NCBI RefSeq assembly: GCF_900104795.1
Contig: NZ_FNTG01000002.1
Span: 1,674,001-1,738,000, forward strand
Reading direction: 5' to 3'
Origin: Burkholderia sp. WP9
GTDB taxonomy: Bacteria; Pseudomonadota; Gammaproteobacteria; Burkholderiales; Burkholderiaceae
Length of the DNA: 64,000 bases
A program made the position numbers and the translations under genes. Shown here piece by piece: positions 29,501-34,920 of this stretch (its first letter is position 1; each line of letters opens with the position of its first letter). The notes beneath the pieces were generated by a model. It did not search any database and was not told the DNA's origin. It was given only the letters and a program-made list of their open reading frames with translations.

Positions 29501-29624
29501 CACTCGCGGACGAGATCGTGCAGGAAGACGCAGAGCCCGAACCGCTGTGCACCTTGGCAGTCTCGGGCGCAGCCACCCACGTTCCTGAAGCGTCGTTCCA
29601 GACGCTGATATAAGACTTATTCAT
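20598..29624 (-). CDS. Giant trimeric autotransporter adhesin (YadA/Hia type)
   Basis: About 3008 residues. The start at 29624 is chosen because MNKSYISVWNDASGTWV is the extended signal peptide region of type Vc autotransporters; the ATG 51 bases upstream is not. A hydrophobic signal core ending TAAAQA follows at about 55-75. The passenger alternates YadA-head repeats (SVALGANSVA, AIGGAANAS) with neck/stalk repeats (TDAVNLQQLQAM, DAVNGSQLY). The C-terminal four-strand membrane anchor runs from ASALNIVTPYLPGR to the end. Three protomers would form one surface fibre for attachment or biofilm. The passenger carries near-identical tandem duplications. The protein ends GIVLGN, not in the usual aromatic residue. 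The divergent neighbour is a Tad pilus locus. Confidence 0.96.
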   Translation of the reverse strand: MNKSYISVWNDASGTWVAAPETAKVHSGSGSASSCTISSASDVASRQGAPLKTAFMPLAMAIGVAMLPGTAAAQAVTGNGGLELCPAGVGGLGSSWGPLSSAVGFMSCAPYGGGNASGDGMSFSLNNAASTDGAWGFNSGQITARVTGYQDGHLELAAETGIYMINDVNMSGNKITALAPGDISSTSTDAVNGAQVYQRTRYFQANSPSSDPSTDARAIGTSSVASGPSSLAIGKNSSAYGANTSAIGTNSVALGAGSVASRSDAVSVGYLSADGKSQYTRQIVNVTAGAAGTDAVNVDQLNAAIASVSGGGGGEVTPNAVTYDTSASTQITLKGAGGTKITNLTAGDISSIWSTDAVNGSQLYQTNQNVTNVVNNVANVAGNLANVTNVVNNIVNNGIAGSPLVVTYDTSARDKVTLGGTDHTTTVKLTNVAPGDISSALSTDAVNGAQLYATNQNVSALASNVGDIVVNLYNRGAKYFHTNSSLADSSAVGTNAVAIGGAAVATAANSVALGANSLSDRANSVSVGATGSERQIINVANGTSATDAVNLQQLQAVAASISSSTVTDSFVAYDDSTKGSVTLKGASGSTITNLKAGVLTASSLDAVNGSQLYQTNANVANVAGNVANVAGDVTYVTNTVNNIQNGGGIKYFHTNSSLADSSATGANAVAIGGAANASAANSVALGANSVAGRANAVSVGATGAERQIINVAAGTQDTDAVNLAQMNTAITNASISGGGSPDAVVYDSSSHTSLTLGGVGASAPVALTNVAAGRIASGSTDAVNGAQLYNVSNSVAAALGAGSTVNKDGTVSAPGYTISGATYGNVGDALNALNTAAGDLVGAAKYVKVVSSAGAASASGSESVAIGGNAMATGSNSLAIGAGSTAKYNNSTAIGVNATTDADNTVSVGARGAEMRITHVANGLNDTDAATVAQLNALQSKLQSTQQSSGVKSLLLGAAVPVTSYIAVSSNVTGGGSTSASSDLNAMAIGPVAAATGVGALAVGSGSAAGSDASTAIGTGAGVASVASTAIGYSAIVGANSVNSLAIGYNSRANSNNTMALGSFASATSAGSVALGYAAFVNQSATNGLALGLNASVSAVNGVAIGYNSVADRANAVSVGSSSKQSQITYVAAGTSGTDAVNVNQLSGVTSIIGGGAAVNSDGTIKKPNFTIGGQTYTDVGSAINAAVLTGTANGVQYDTTARTKVTLGGTSATNAVTLTNVANGVANSDAVNVAQLTAMGAAIGTSGVVTNSFVAYDDTTLGKISLKGSSGTTITNVKAGALTSTSLDAVNGSQLYSTNANVANVAGNVTNVAGNLANVTNVVNNITNGGGIKYFHANSTLADSSATGTNSVAIGGAASASATNSVALGANSVASRANAVSVGAVGSERQIINVANATNSTDAVNLQQLQAMGANVNSSGVVTNSFVAYDDTSKGKVTLGGSGSTKAVTLTNVANGVANSDAVNMAQLTAMGGTIDSSGNVTNAFVAYDDTTLGKISLKGTGGTTITNVKAGALTSTSLDAVNGSQLYSTNANVANVAGNVTNVAGNLANVTNVVNNITNGGGIKYFHANSTLADSSATGTNSVAIGGAASASATNSVALGANSVASRANAVSVGAVGSERQIINVANATNSTDAVNLQQLQAMGANVNSSGVVTNSFVAYDDTSKGKVTLGGSGSTKAVTLTNVAAGVVSADAVNLGQLKQMGVTVDTSGNVTNSFVAYDDTTLGKISLKGTGGTTITNVKAGALTSVSLDAVNGSQLYATNANVTNVAGNLTNLTNVVNNITSGGGIKYFNAKSTLADSSASGTNSVAIGGAANASATNSVALGANSVAGRANAVSVGAVGSERQIINVANATNSTDAVNLQQLQAMGANVNSSGVVTNSFVAYDDTTKGKVTLGGAGSTTPVTLTNLAAGAVTSTSSDAINGSQLYQTANSVAGALGGGAAIAKDGTITAPAYEITGSTYNNVGDALAAVDTQLGNINTNFSTNLKYVKIISQSGAAQASGSESIAIGGNAMATGTNSLAIGSGATSKYDNSTAIGVNASTDAANTVSVGARGAEMRITHVANGINDTDAATVAQLDALQSKLLQSTQQSGAKSLLLGAVPVTNYIAVSQTITPGLTTSASNDLNAMAIGPGAAATGIGALAVGAGSIAGSDASTSVGTGAAVASVNSTAIGYSASVGANSANSLAIGYNSRAQALNSLAIGTEASATSAGSVAIGYRTFISQSATNSMALGLGSSVSAANAVAIGYNAVADRANAVSVGSSTQQNQIINVAAGTANTDAVNLGQMNAAINAVAGGGSPNAVVYDTSAHTSVTLGNAGTPVKVSNVANGVANNDAVNVAQLQAMGGTINSSGVVTNSFVAYDDTTKGSITLKGTGGTTITNVKAGGLTANSTDAVNGGQLYQTNANVANLAANVANITGNVTNTVNNIVNGGGIKYFHANSTLADSTATGANSVAIGGAANATAANSVALGANSVASRANAVSVGAVGAERQIINVANGTNGTDAVNLQQLQAMGANINSSGVVTNSFVAYDDSTKSKVTLGGVGASVPVALTNIAVGQVTSGSKDAINGSQLYGTASSVASALGGTSSVGSNGNVTAAFALDGKTYNSVASTMDALNAKIATGSTDGVVYDTSAHNKLTLGGVNSTTPVTIANLAAATSDDQAVNLAQLKAAGLNVDTSGNVTNSFVAYDNLAKGTVTFNAGGAPTQLKNVAAGTDLTDAVNFGQMQSYVAENGGGGGTTNGVSYDDASRGKVTLGGAGSTTPVTLTNVAAGSAATDAVNYSQFSTLESQVNNLANGGAGSSTFVNINTPASGGTAAVASGSDSIAIGNGASATGSESIAIGKNTVTTGNNSVAMGTGASAPNANAVALGANSTTDRDNSVSVGSAGAERQITNVAAGTQGTDAVNLNQLNSAMGNMSNSINNVDRNAAKGIASASALNIVTPYLPGRTTLNAGVANYRGYQSVGLGVSRWNEKGTINYNLGVSTSGGNSTIVRAGIGIVLGN
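22740..23740 (-). repeat. Adhesin head block, C-terminal-side copy of a ~3.43-kb-spaced duplication
   Basis: This roughly 1-kb block encodes a long run of head repeats (AIGYN, LAIGYNSRA, AVSVGSST) followed by a linker with SKLLQSTQQSGAKSLLLG. A diverged second copy lies at about 26170-27180, offset 3.42-3.43 kb at every landmark checked. The spacing is constant across the block, which indicates duplication of a large passenger segment. Confidence 0.7.
24567..25160 (-). repeat. Near-identical tandem repeat inside adhesin gene, copy A
   Basis: This approximately 594-bp stretch recurs with a constant 696-base offset at 25263-25856, differing only at scattered positions in what I compared. It encodes a stalk segment, a head segment and the next stalk segment (about 198 residues; the full period is 232 residues). 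A third, more diverged unit lies about 675 bases to the left. Confidence 0.85.
25263..25856 (-). repeat. Near-identical tandem repeat inside adhesin gene, copy B
   Basis: Partner of the copy at 24567-25160 at a constant 696-base offset. The 696-base period is a multiple of three, so recombination between copies would change fibre length without breaking the frame. Confidence 0.85.
26170..27180 (-). repeat. Adhesin head block, N-terminal-side copy of a ~3.43-kb-spaced duplication
   Basis: Diverged second copy of the block at 22740-23740. Matching landmarks include the GVAIGYNSVADRANAVSVGS head run and the LQSTQQSSGVKSLLLG linker. Divergence is greater than between the 594-bp tandem copies, so this duplication looks older. 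Confidence 0.7.
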
Positions 29625-30139
29625 AAATTTCCCAGTATGACTAACGGGCCAGCCCCGCTCTTTCATGCGGTGCAAATCTAACCGTCAGCCCTATCCCTAA
29701 AAATCAGAGCACGCGAAATGCGCGTAGGAATTTTCTGAATTGGCGCAAGATAAGTCATAGCTCGCCTAATTACCGCAGCCAGCTTGAATCTGCAGTGCTT
29801 TCACTACCTATAAGCCAAGCCGTCTTCTTGCATTTCTGTGGCGTCGCCGCGACAAAACAAGGGGCTATACAGCACCGCATTTGCCTGCCAGCCCGCCTGA
29901 TTCATGAATTGAAAGCCTCTTCCGGATATGCAGCTCGGCATGCGGAATTACGCCGCCAAGCCTCAGAAACTTCGCAACCCTAAGAAGTCCACAGATTCTT
30001 ATACTCCGCCCCGACACCATTGTCCGTGCGTTTTGAACAGTGAATTTATATTTTCTATTTCTGTTCAAGACACGAAGAATTGCAAAACCGTGTCCAGGCA
30101 TTACTCAATCATCTGTTTCACCTTTTCAATAACGAGATT
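29625..30139. other. Divergent adhesin / Tad pilus intergenic region
   Basis: About 515 bases between the adhesin start and the first pilin start, distinctly A/T-richer than its surroundings, especially 30000-30130. It must hold the divergent promoters. The clearest element is an 8-bp inverted repeat at 30033-30068. I found no convincing paired -35/-10 boxes, no sigma-54 signature and no small gene; short frames here have no supporting features. Confidence 0.65.
30033..30068. promoter_or_regulatory. Inverted repeat upstream of the Flp pilin gene
   Basis: TTGAACAG (30033-30040) and CTGTTCAA (30061-30068) are exact complements around a 20-base A/T-rich spacer, 72 bases upstream of the pilin ATG. 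It could bind a response-regulator dimer encoded by one of the flanking cassettes, or form a leader hairpin. Confidence 0.5.
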
Positions 30140-30421
30140 ATGAAAATTTCTCCAATCTGTCGCAAAAATAAGCAACTCGGTCAAGGCATGACCGAGTACA
30201 TCATCATCGTCGCTCTGATCGCCGTGTCGGCAATCGGCGTGTATTCGCTGTTCGGCCAAACGCTGCGTAACCAGACCTCCGGCCTCGCGATTGAAATGTC
30301 CGGCAAGGACGCCAAGAGCAACATCTCGACGGCGCAGACCAACGCCGACACGGCGACCACCAACGCCAATCACACGAAGAACATGGGTACGTATAACGAC
30401 AGCAACAACACGGGCAACTAA
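30140..30421 (+). CDS. flp: Flp-type type IVb pilin
   Basis: A 93-residue prepilin, probably the major subunit of the Tad pilus. The leader MKISPICRKNKQLG is basic and ends at Gly14. The mature protein begins QGMTEY with Glu at +5, followed by the hydrophobic IIIVALIAVSAIGVYSLFG helix, which is the Flp processing and assembly pattern. The start at 30140 is chosen because it gives a proper short leader. The C-terminal third is unusually rich in Asn and Thr (for example TNADTATTNANHTKN), unlike the short tails of many Flp pilins, and could be solvent-exposed or glycosylated. It is the first gene of a rightward pilus operon. Confidence 0.88.
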   Translation: MKISPICRKNKQLGQGMTEYIIIVALIAVSAIGVYSLFGQTLRNQTSGLAIEMSGKDAKSNISTAQTNADTATTNANHTKNMGTYNDSNNTGN

Positions 30422-30443
30422 TCTTTTCAGATTAGCCATATCC

Positions 30444-31979
30444 ATGATGAAACGCTCTGCCCGCAAGGGCAGGGCCAGGGTCGCCGGCGCTAGCGGGCAG
30501 GCGCTGGTCCCTGCGCTGATTTTTCTTCTGGCCGGCTGTATCGGCCTCTATGTGGCATTCAACTCGTTCCAGATGACGAGCGCCAGGATCAAACTTCAGA
30601 ACACTGCCGACGCCGCCGCCTATAGCGCCGCCGTATTGCAGGCGCGCGACTACAACTTCTCCGCATACACCAACCGGGCAATGATCGCCAATCAGGTCAC
30701 GGCCGCCCAGGTGGTCGCACTGAAGTCGTGGATCGACGAACTCGACGCCACTTACTCGCAGTCGGAACTCGACAATGTGGTCAATTCGCTAGCGGATCAT
30801 CCGGCTCAATGGAGCACGCCCAAACAACTCGGCAAGGCCGACATCGCGCCGGTGCGCGCAGCGCTGGACGCACTGCTGCCCACCGTGGCCAGGAATATCG
30901 GCTCGCTCAATCGAGCCTTGAGCGTTGCGCAGGCCAACTACCACGCGGCGGTCGTGACCACGGTCCCCGACACCGCGGACGCGGTCGCGCAACTCAATCA
31001 ACCCGACACGCACGTCACGAGCGGATATTTCACGGGTTCGCGCAACGCGGCGCAACTCGCGGCGTGGACCTCCTACACGGCCACGGTCACTCCCGCGGGG
31101 ACGATCGGACCCGATGAATTCGCCGACGTGGTGACGGCTCCGGCCACCCTCGACGGCTTCGTTAAGAACCGCAACTCCAATCGCAGCGTCGCGCCCAATT
31201 TCCAGCAACTGAACGACACGGCCATTCGCATATGCGGCAGCGCGAATAGCACGATTACCGTGAACGTCACGCATGCCGGGGGCACCCAATTACGCAGCGA
31301 CAAATCCGGCTGGCAATCCATCGACGCGAGTACTGCGCAACTGAGCGTGAGCTGTTTCGGGGCCTTTGGCGACGTAGCCGGCTCAGGCGGCAGCGCCAAC
31401 GGTAACATCACCAGTTTCATGACCAACCCGCCCTTTGCCGCGTGGCAAGACTGGCAAGGCTATGGCGGCTATTTCAACTTCGGTTATCAGGGCAGTCTGT
31501 CGCCGGGATGGCAAGTGCCCGAAGCGATGGCGGAGCAATTCCGCGCCGGCCCCGGCCCCTCGCTCGACCCGGCCAACGGCGGCCTGCTACCGTATCAGGA
31601 AATGACTGGCGCAACCCTTGCCAGTGAGGCCCCACGCATCACCATCGAAGTCACGCGCAACAGCAACACGCTGGTGAAGACCATAGGTCTGCAAGGCGGT
31701 GGGCGAATGGAGCTTGCCGACAACGCGGCAGCGGGTGCCATGCGCGCGCTGTCCAGCGCCAACGCCTATTTTGTGCGACCCGATGAGACCTCCTTCGGCG
31801 GCTCGCTCATGGGCGGCCTGCTGAACAGCAGTCAATGGGCGCGCGCCGATCATGCCACCGAATATCCAAGCCTCTTCAGTCCTTACTGGCAAGCGCGGCT
31901 TGCACCGGTCAGCGCCAGTGAACGCGCAGCCGCCCAGGCGAGCCAGATCTCCGCAGCAACGCAGGCCCAGAAACCATGA
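30444..31979 (+). CDS. TadG-like pseudopilin / pilus assembly protein
   Basis: A 511-residue protein with a basic N-terminus, then SGQALVPALIFLLAGCIGLYVAF as a single membrane span. The Tad-domain continuation NTADAAAYSAAVLQARDYN follows. The large remainder is probably extracytoplasmic. The cleavage-like Gly18-Gln19 is present, but Pro occupies +5 where the small pilins have Glu. The start is the first of two adjacent ATGs (30444 and 30447). No strong Shine-Dalgarno is visible, and the gene begins 22 bases after the pilin stop. It overlaps the next gene by four bases. TadG-family proteins act as minor pilus components or adhesive tips; that role here is inferred. Confidence 0.8.
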   Translation: MMKRSARKGRARVAGASGQALVPALIFLLAGCIGLYVAFNSFQMTSARIKLQNTADAAAYSAAVLQARDYNFSAYTNRAMIANQVTAAQVVALKSWIDELDATYSQSELDNVVNSLADHPAQWSTPKQLGKADIAPVRAALDALLPTVARNIGSLNRALSVAQANYHAAVVTTVPDTADAVAQLNQPDTHVTSGYFTGSRNAAQLAAWTSYTATVTPAGTIGPDEFADVVTAPATLDGFVKNRNSNRSVAPNFQQLNDTAIRICGSANSTITVNVTHAGGTQLRSDKSGWQSIDASTAQLSVSCFGAFGDVAGSGGSANGNITSFMTNPPFAAWQDWQGYGGYFNFGYQGSLSPGWQVPEAMAEQFRAGPGPSLDPANGGLLPYQEMTGATLASEAPRITIEVTRNSNTLVKTIGLQGGGRMELADNAAAGAMRALSSANAYFVRPDETSFGGSLMGGLLNSSQWARADHATEYPSLFSPYWQARLAPVSASERAAAQASQISAATQAQKP

Positions 31980-32860
31980 AGCGAATCGACATGAGAAGCA
32001 CGGCGCAGTCGGGCCAGGCGATGGTGGAGTTCCTCATTTCCATGACCATGGTCATGAGCGTGCTGTTGCTCGGCATCGCCATGCTCGGCAAATTCAACGA
32101 CATCCGCAACCGAACACTCATGGGCTCGCGTTACCTCGCATGGGAACGCACCGTGTGGTCGGACGGCGACGCCTCGAAGAATCTCGCCAGCGATCCGAGC
32201 ACCACGGAAGGCTGGTCGAGCACCTATGGCGGCTCGGCCCTGGCGGCGAACAAATTGGACACCGAACTCAAGGGCGAGCTGATGCAGCGCCTGATGGCAC
32301 ACGACAGCTCGCCAATTTCCAGCGCCGATCTCAAGCAAAACCAACTACCCGCTTCACTGCCTGCCATGTGGAACGACTATGGTGGCAATCCGCTGCTCGC
32401 CTCGTCGTCCGATATCGCGGTCAGTACCGGCGTGGCCGCCGATCCCGCGAGTAGTCTGAACGGCACCGCGCTCTCCCAGTGGTCCGTCTCGACCGCAGCC
32501 GGCGGCCAGTATCTCGCCCACCTGAGCTTGCCAACGAGCACGATGCGATCCGGCACGCTCAGCGTTTCGGTCGGCCGGAACAGCGACGTGCTCAAGCGGT
32601 TCTGGCCGAAAGACGACCCGCTGCCGGCATTCAGCGGCCTTACGTTCTCTGACACCAATGTGCTGATCACCAACAGCTGGACACCGGACGGCTCCGCCAG
32701 CAACAAGGCTCTGTTCAGTCAGGCCGTGCCGGCCGCCAAGGTCGCACTGGTGCCATCGAACGGCTACCAGAGTTTGCGGAAGTACGCGCCGGAGATTTCA
32801 TCGCTCCAGTTCGGTGTCGTCCAGCAAGACGTCGTACCTGCAAGCCGGCTGAAACAATGA
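31976..32860 (+). CDS. TadE-like pseudopilin
   Basis: A 294-residue protein with a short basic leader ending at Gly13 and mature start QAMVEF, with Glu at +5. The hydrophobic LISMTMVMSVLLLGIAML segment follows, then a long hydrophilic domain with VWSDGDASKNLASD. This is the arrangement of TadE/TadF pseudopilins, which are processed by the same peptidase as Flp. It is larger than classical TadE (about 190-200 residues). ATGA overlaps on both sides (31976-31979 and 32857-32860) show tight translational coupling with the TadG-like and unknown genes. Confidence 0.78.
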   Translation: MKRIDMRSTAQSGQAMVEFLISMTMVMSVLLLGIAMLGKFNDIRNRTLMGSRYLAWERTVWSDGDASKNLASDPSTTEGWSSTYGGSALAANKLDTELKGELMQRLMAHDSSPISSADLKQNQLPASLPAMWNDYGGNPLLASSSDIAVSTGVAADPASSLNGTALSQWSVSTAAGGQYLAHLSLPTSTMRSGTLSVSVGRNSDVLKRFWPKDDPLPAFSGLTFSDTNVLITNSWTPDGSASNKALFSQAVPAAKVALVPSNGYQSLRKYAPEISSLQFGVVQQDVVPASRLKQ

Positions 32861-33576
32861 ATCGACATGTCTATCACCTCGCGCGAGGCGTGTGCATCGG
32901 CAGCGCGTTGCTGTTCGTCGGCAACGCGGTGGCGGGCAATGCGTGCAACAAGACACCCGTGCAGCCGCAAAGCGTCCAGGCGATCGGGCGCGACATGATC
33001 GTGAACGGTGTGCCCACGTCGGTAGTCGGCATGCAATTCGCGGGAACAACCGAAGACGTATCCAGGGCCTTTCGCGAATTCTGGATTCGCGAAGACGTGC
33101 CTGCGAAGGGCCGGGGGAATGCCTCCGGACTGCTGCTCAGCGCGCTGGACGATCAGTGCCTGTACATACTCAGTATCCCGCCTCAAAACGAGGGCGATCA
33201 CACCCGTGGACTCATGAGCGTGGTCCGCCTCGGCAGCGACCAGGCCAACCATCGGATTCCCGACTCCGCGATTCCGCTGCCCGAACAAAGCGCGATCCTC
33301 TCGGACGTCGAAAGCCATGATCCTGGCCAGACGGGACGCACCTGGCTCCTCGATATGCCGGGAGATCCGCAATGGAATGCACAACGATATCGCAACACGC
33401 TCGCCGCGCGAGGTTGGGTGAACGTTGCCCGCCAACCGGATTATCAGTCCACCGGCACCCGCGCCGCGCAAGGAACCGCATTCGCCATGCAGCACGGCGC
33501 TGACAGTGTGGATGTCAGTTTTTCGGATCGCGGCGGCAGAACGGCCGCCGTCGTCAATGCAATCAGGAATCGTTGA
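32857..33576 (+). CDS. Unknown exported protein of the Tad operon
   Basis: A 239-residue protein with a probable signal sequence (hydrophobic GVCIGSALLFVGNAVAG, cleavage near 27) and otherwise hydrophilic sequence. I recognise no domain. Cysteines at the mature N-terminus (NACNK) and in DDQCLYIL could form a disulfide. It is locked into the operon by a four-base overlap upstream and begins one base before the pseudopilin stop codon; the second Flp-like gene follows after one base. The context suggests a periplasmic factor for pilus assembly, perhaps taking the place of the missing RcpB or TadD, but the sequence does not show this. Confidence 0.72.
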   Translation: MNRHVYHLARGVCIGSALLFVGNAVAGNACNKTPVQPQSVQAIGRDMIVNGVPTSVVGMQFAGTTEDVSRAFREFWIREDVPAKGRGNASGLLLSALDDQCLYILSIPPQNEGDHTRGLMSVVRLGSDQANHRIPDSAIPLPEQSAILSDVESHDPGQTGRTWLLDMPGDPQWNAQRYRNTLAARGWVNVARQPDYQSTGTRAAQGTAFAMQHGADSVDVSFSDRGGRTAAVVNAIRNR

Positions 33577-33577
33577 A

Positions 33578-33784
33578 ATGTCAAAAGCAGAACGTCTTTC
33601 TTCCTTTGCGACGCAGCGCAGCCGGCAGCGTGGCCAGGCTTACGCGGAGTATCTCGTGGTCACCTCTGTTCTTGCCGGGGCGTTGCTGCTGGCGGATACC
33701 AACTCCATAGCGCCGTTCGCTGCTCTCGTCTCGAGCCTTAAGTCGTTCTTCAGCGCCTACAGCTTCACCCTTTCGCTTCCCTGA
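33578..33784 (+). CDS. Second Flp-like small pilin
   Basis: A 68-residue prepilin-like protein. The leader is basic (SRQRG) and ends at Gly19; the mature start QAYAEY has Glu at +5, followed by the hydrophobic LVVTSVLAGALLLA. A second weakly hydrophobic C-terminal stretch (PFAALVSSLKSFFSAYSF) is present. The start at 33578 has an AGGAAT Shine-Dalgarno and lies one base after the previous stop; the longer upstream frame overlaps the preceding gene and is rejected. It is probably a minor pilin or pseudopilin, and its sequence differs enough from the first pilin that a simple duplication is not evident. Confidence 0.8.
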   Translation: MSKAERLSSFATQRSRQRGQAYAEYLVVTSVLAGALLLADTNSIAPFAALVSSLKSFFSAYSFTLSLP

Positions 33785-33804
33785 CCCGCAACGGTCAATT
33801 TGTC

Positions 33805-34896
33805 ATGCTTAAGAAAATAAAACTCCGCTCACTTCTCGCGAATTCATGGGTACTGCTGTTTCTCGCCGTATTGGTTGCGGGTGGGCTCACGTTCCTCCTC
33901 TACAAATACCTCAACGACCGCGAGAAAAAACTCAAGGCGGACCTGGACGCGCACCGCGTGCGCGCAGGCGTGGTAGTCGTGGTTCCGGCGCAGGATGTTC
34001 CTGTCGGCACGCCTTTGTCCAGCGGCGACTTCGTCGCGCGCGAGATTTCCGGCGATCTGGTCTATGACGACACGATCCGCGCGGACAACTTCGACCAATA
34101 CCGCACGTCGCATCTCGTGAAACCGGTACGCCGCGGCCTGCCTTTGCGCGCCGGCGACATCGACGCGTTGCGTGGCCGCGATTTTTCCGACGTCCTGCGA
34201 CCCGGTACGCGCGCGCTCACGGTGGAAATCGACACGGTCAACTCCACGGCTCTGTTGCTTCGTCCCGGCAATCGTGTCGACGTGTACTGGGTCGGCAAGG
34301 TCTTCCATCAGGATCGCGCCTCGGATGAAAAGAAAGTGGCGCAACTGGTCATGCCCAACGTGCTGGTTCTCGCGACCGGCGAGGACATGCGCCCGCGCGA
34401 CGCGGGCGAGGCCGCCCAGCAGGATCAGGCGAACGCCAACAGCAGCGCCATGAGCCGGCAGGCGGGCATGGGCTACACCACGGTCACGCTGGAAGTGCCG
34501 GTAGACGACGTCCCGCGCGTCGCCCTTGCGCAGAAGATCGGCGGTTTGCGACTGATCTTGCGCAATTCGGACGACAAAGGCGCGGACGGCCCGTCCCTGG
34601 TTCAGGAAAGCGACGTGTTCATCGACCCGGCCCGCGGACGCGTCACCGGCGGCACGGGCCCCGCGCCCCAAACGGTCGAAGTGATTTCGGGCGGCGGTGC
34701 GAATAGCACTAACGTGCTCGTCTCCCAAGGCCCGTCGAGCGCATCCGCCCAGCAACCGCAAGCGGCCGCGCCGGCCGATGCAGGCCAGCCGGCGCCCGCT
34801 TCGCCGCAGCGTCAGCCGAGCCTGTATGAGCAGGCCAACGCCATTGCCCAACAACTGCAGAAGGCCGCTGCGCCCGGCACGTCGAAGCAGAACTAA
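33805..34896 (+). CDS. cpaB: Pilus assembly protein CpaB/RcpC
   Basis: A 363-residue Tad secretion protein that acts with the secretin at the outer membrane and periplasm. One N-terminal membrane span (VLLFLAVLVAGGLTFLLY, about 16-33) precedes a SAF domain beginning VVVVVPAQDVPVGTPLSSGDF. The RcpC/CpaB core follows, with RAGDIDALRGRDFSDVLRPGTRALTVEID and LLLRPGNRVDVYWVG. The last 70 residues are a Pro/Ala/Gln-rich tail. It immediately precedes the secretin gene, as in other tad loci. Confidence 0.93.
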   Translation: MLKKIKLRSLLANSWVLLFLAVLVAGGLTFLLYKYLNDREKKLKADLDAHRVRAGVVVVVPAQDVPVGTPLSSGDFVAREISGDLVYDDTIRADNFDQYRTSHLVKPVRRGLPLRAGDIDALRGRDFSDVLRPGTRALTVEIDTVNSTALLLRPGNRVDVYWVGKVFHQDRASDEKKVAQLVMPNVLVLATGEDMRPRDAGEAAQQDQANANSSAMSRQAGMGYTTVTLEVPVDDVPRVALAQKIGGLRLILRNSDDKGADGPSLVQESDVFIDPARGRVTGGTGPAPQTVEVISGGGANSTNVLVSQGPSSASAQQPQAAAPADAGQPAPASPQRQPSLYEQANAIAQQLQKAAAPGTSKQN

Positions 34897-34920
34897 AGTA
34901 CTGAGCCCAGGTTTCACACC

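Noticed and set aside
27372..29588. Rightward 738-codon open frame opposite the adhesin gene
   Set aside because: Antisense shadow of repetitive adhesin codons; other such frames recur with each adhesin repeat.
20598..29624. CRISPR-like or satellite array suggested by dense repetition
   Set aside because: Repeats are coding, in one frame, of variable length and explained by adhesin head and stalk motifs.
30291..30443. N-terminal extension of the TadG-like protein
   Set aside because: The extension overlaps the pilin gene in another frame and is Arg/Thr/Pro-rich noise; the protein starts sensibly at 30444.
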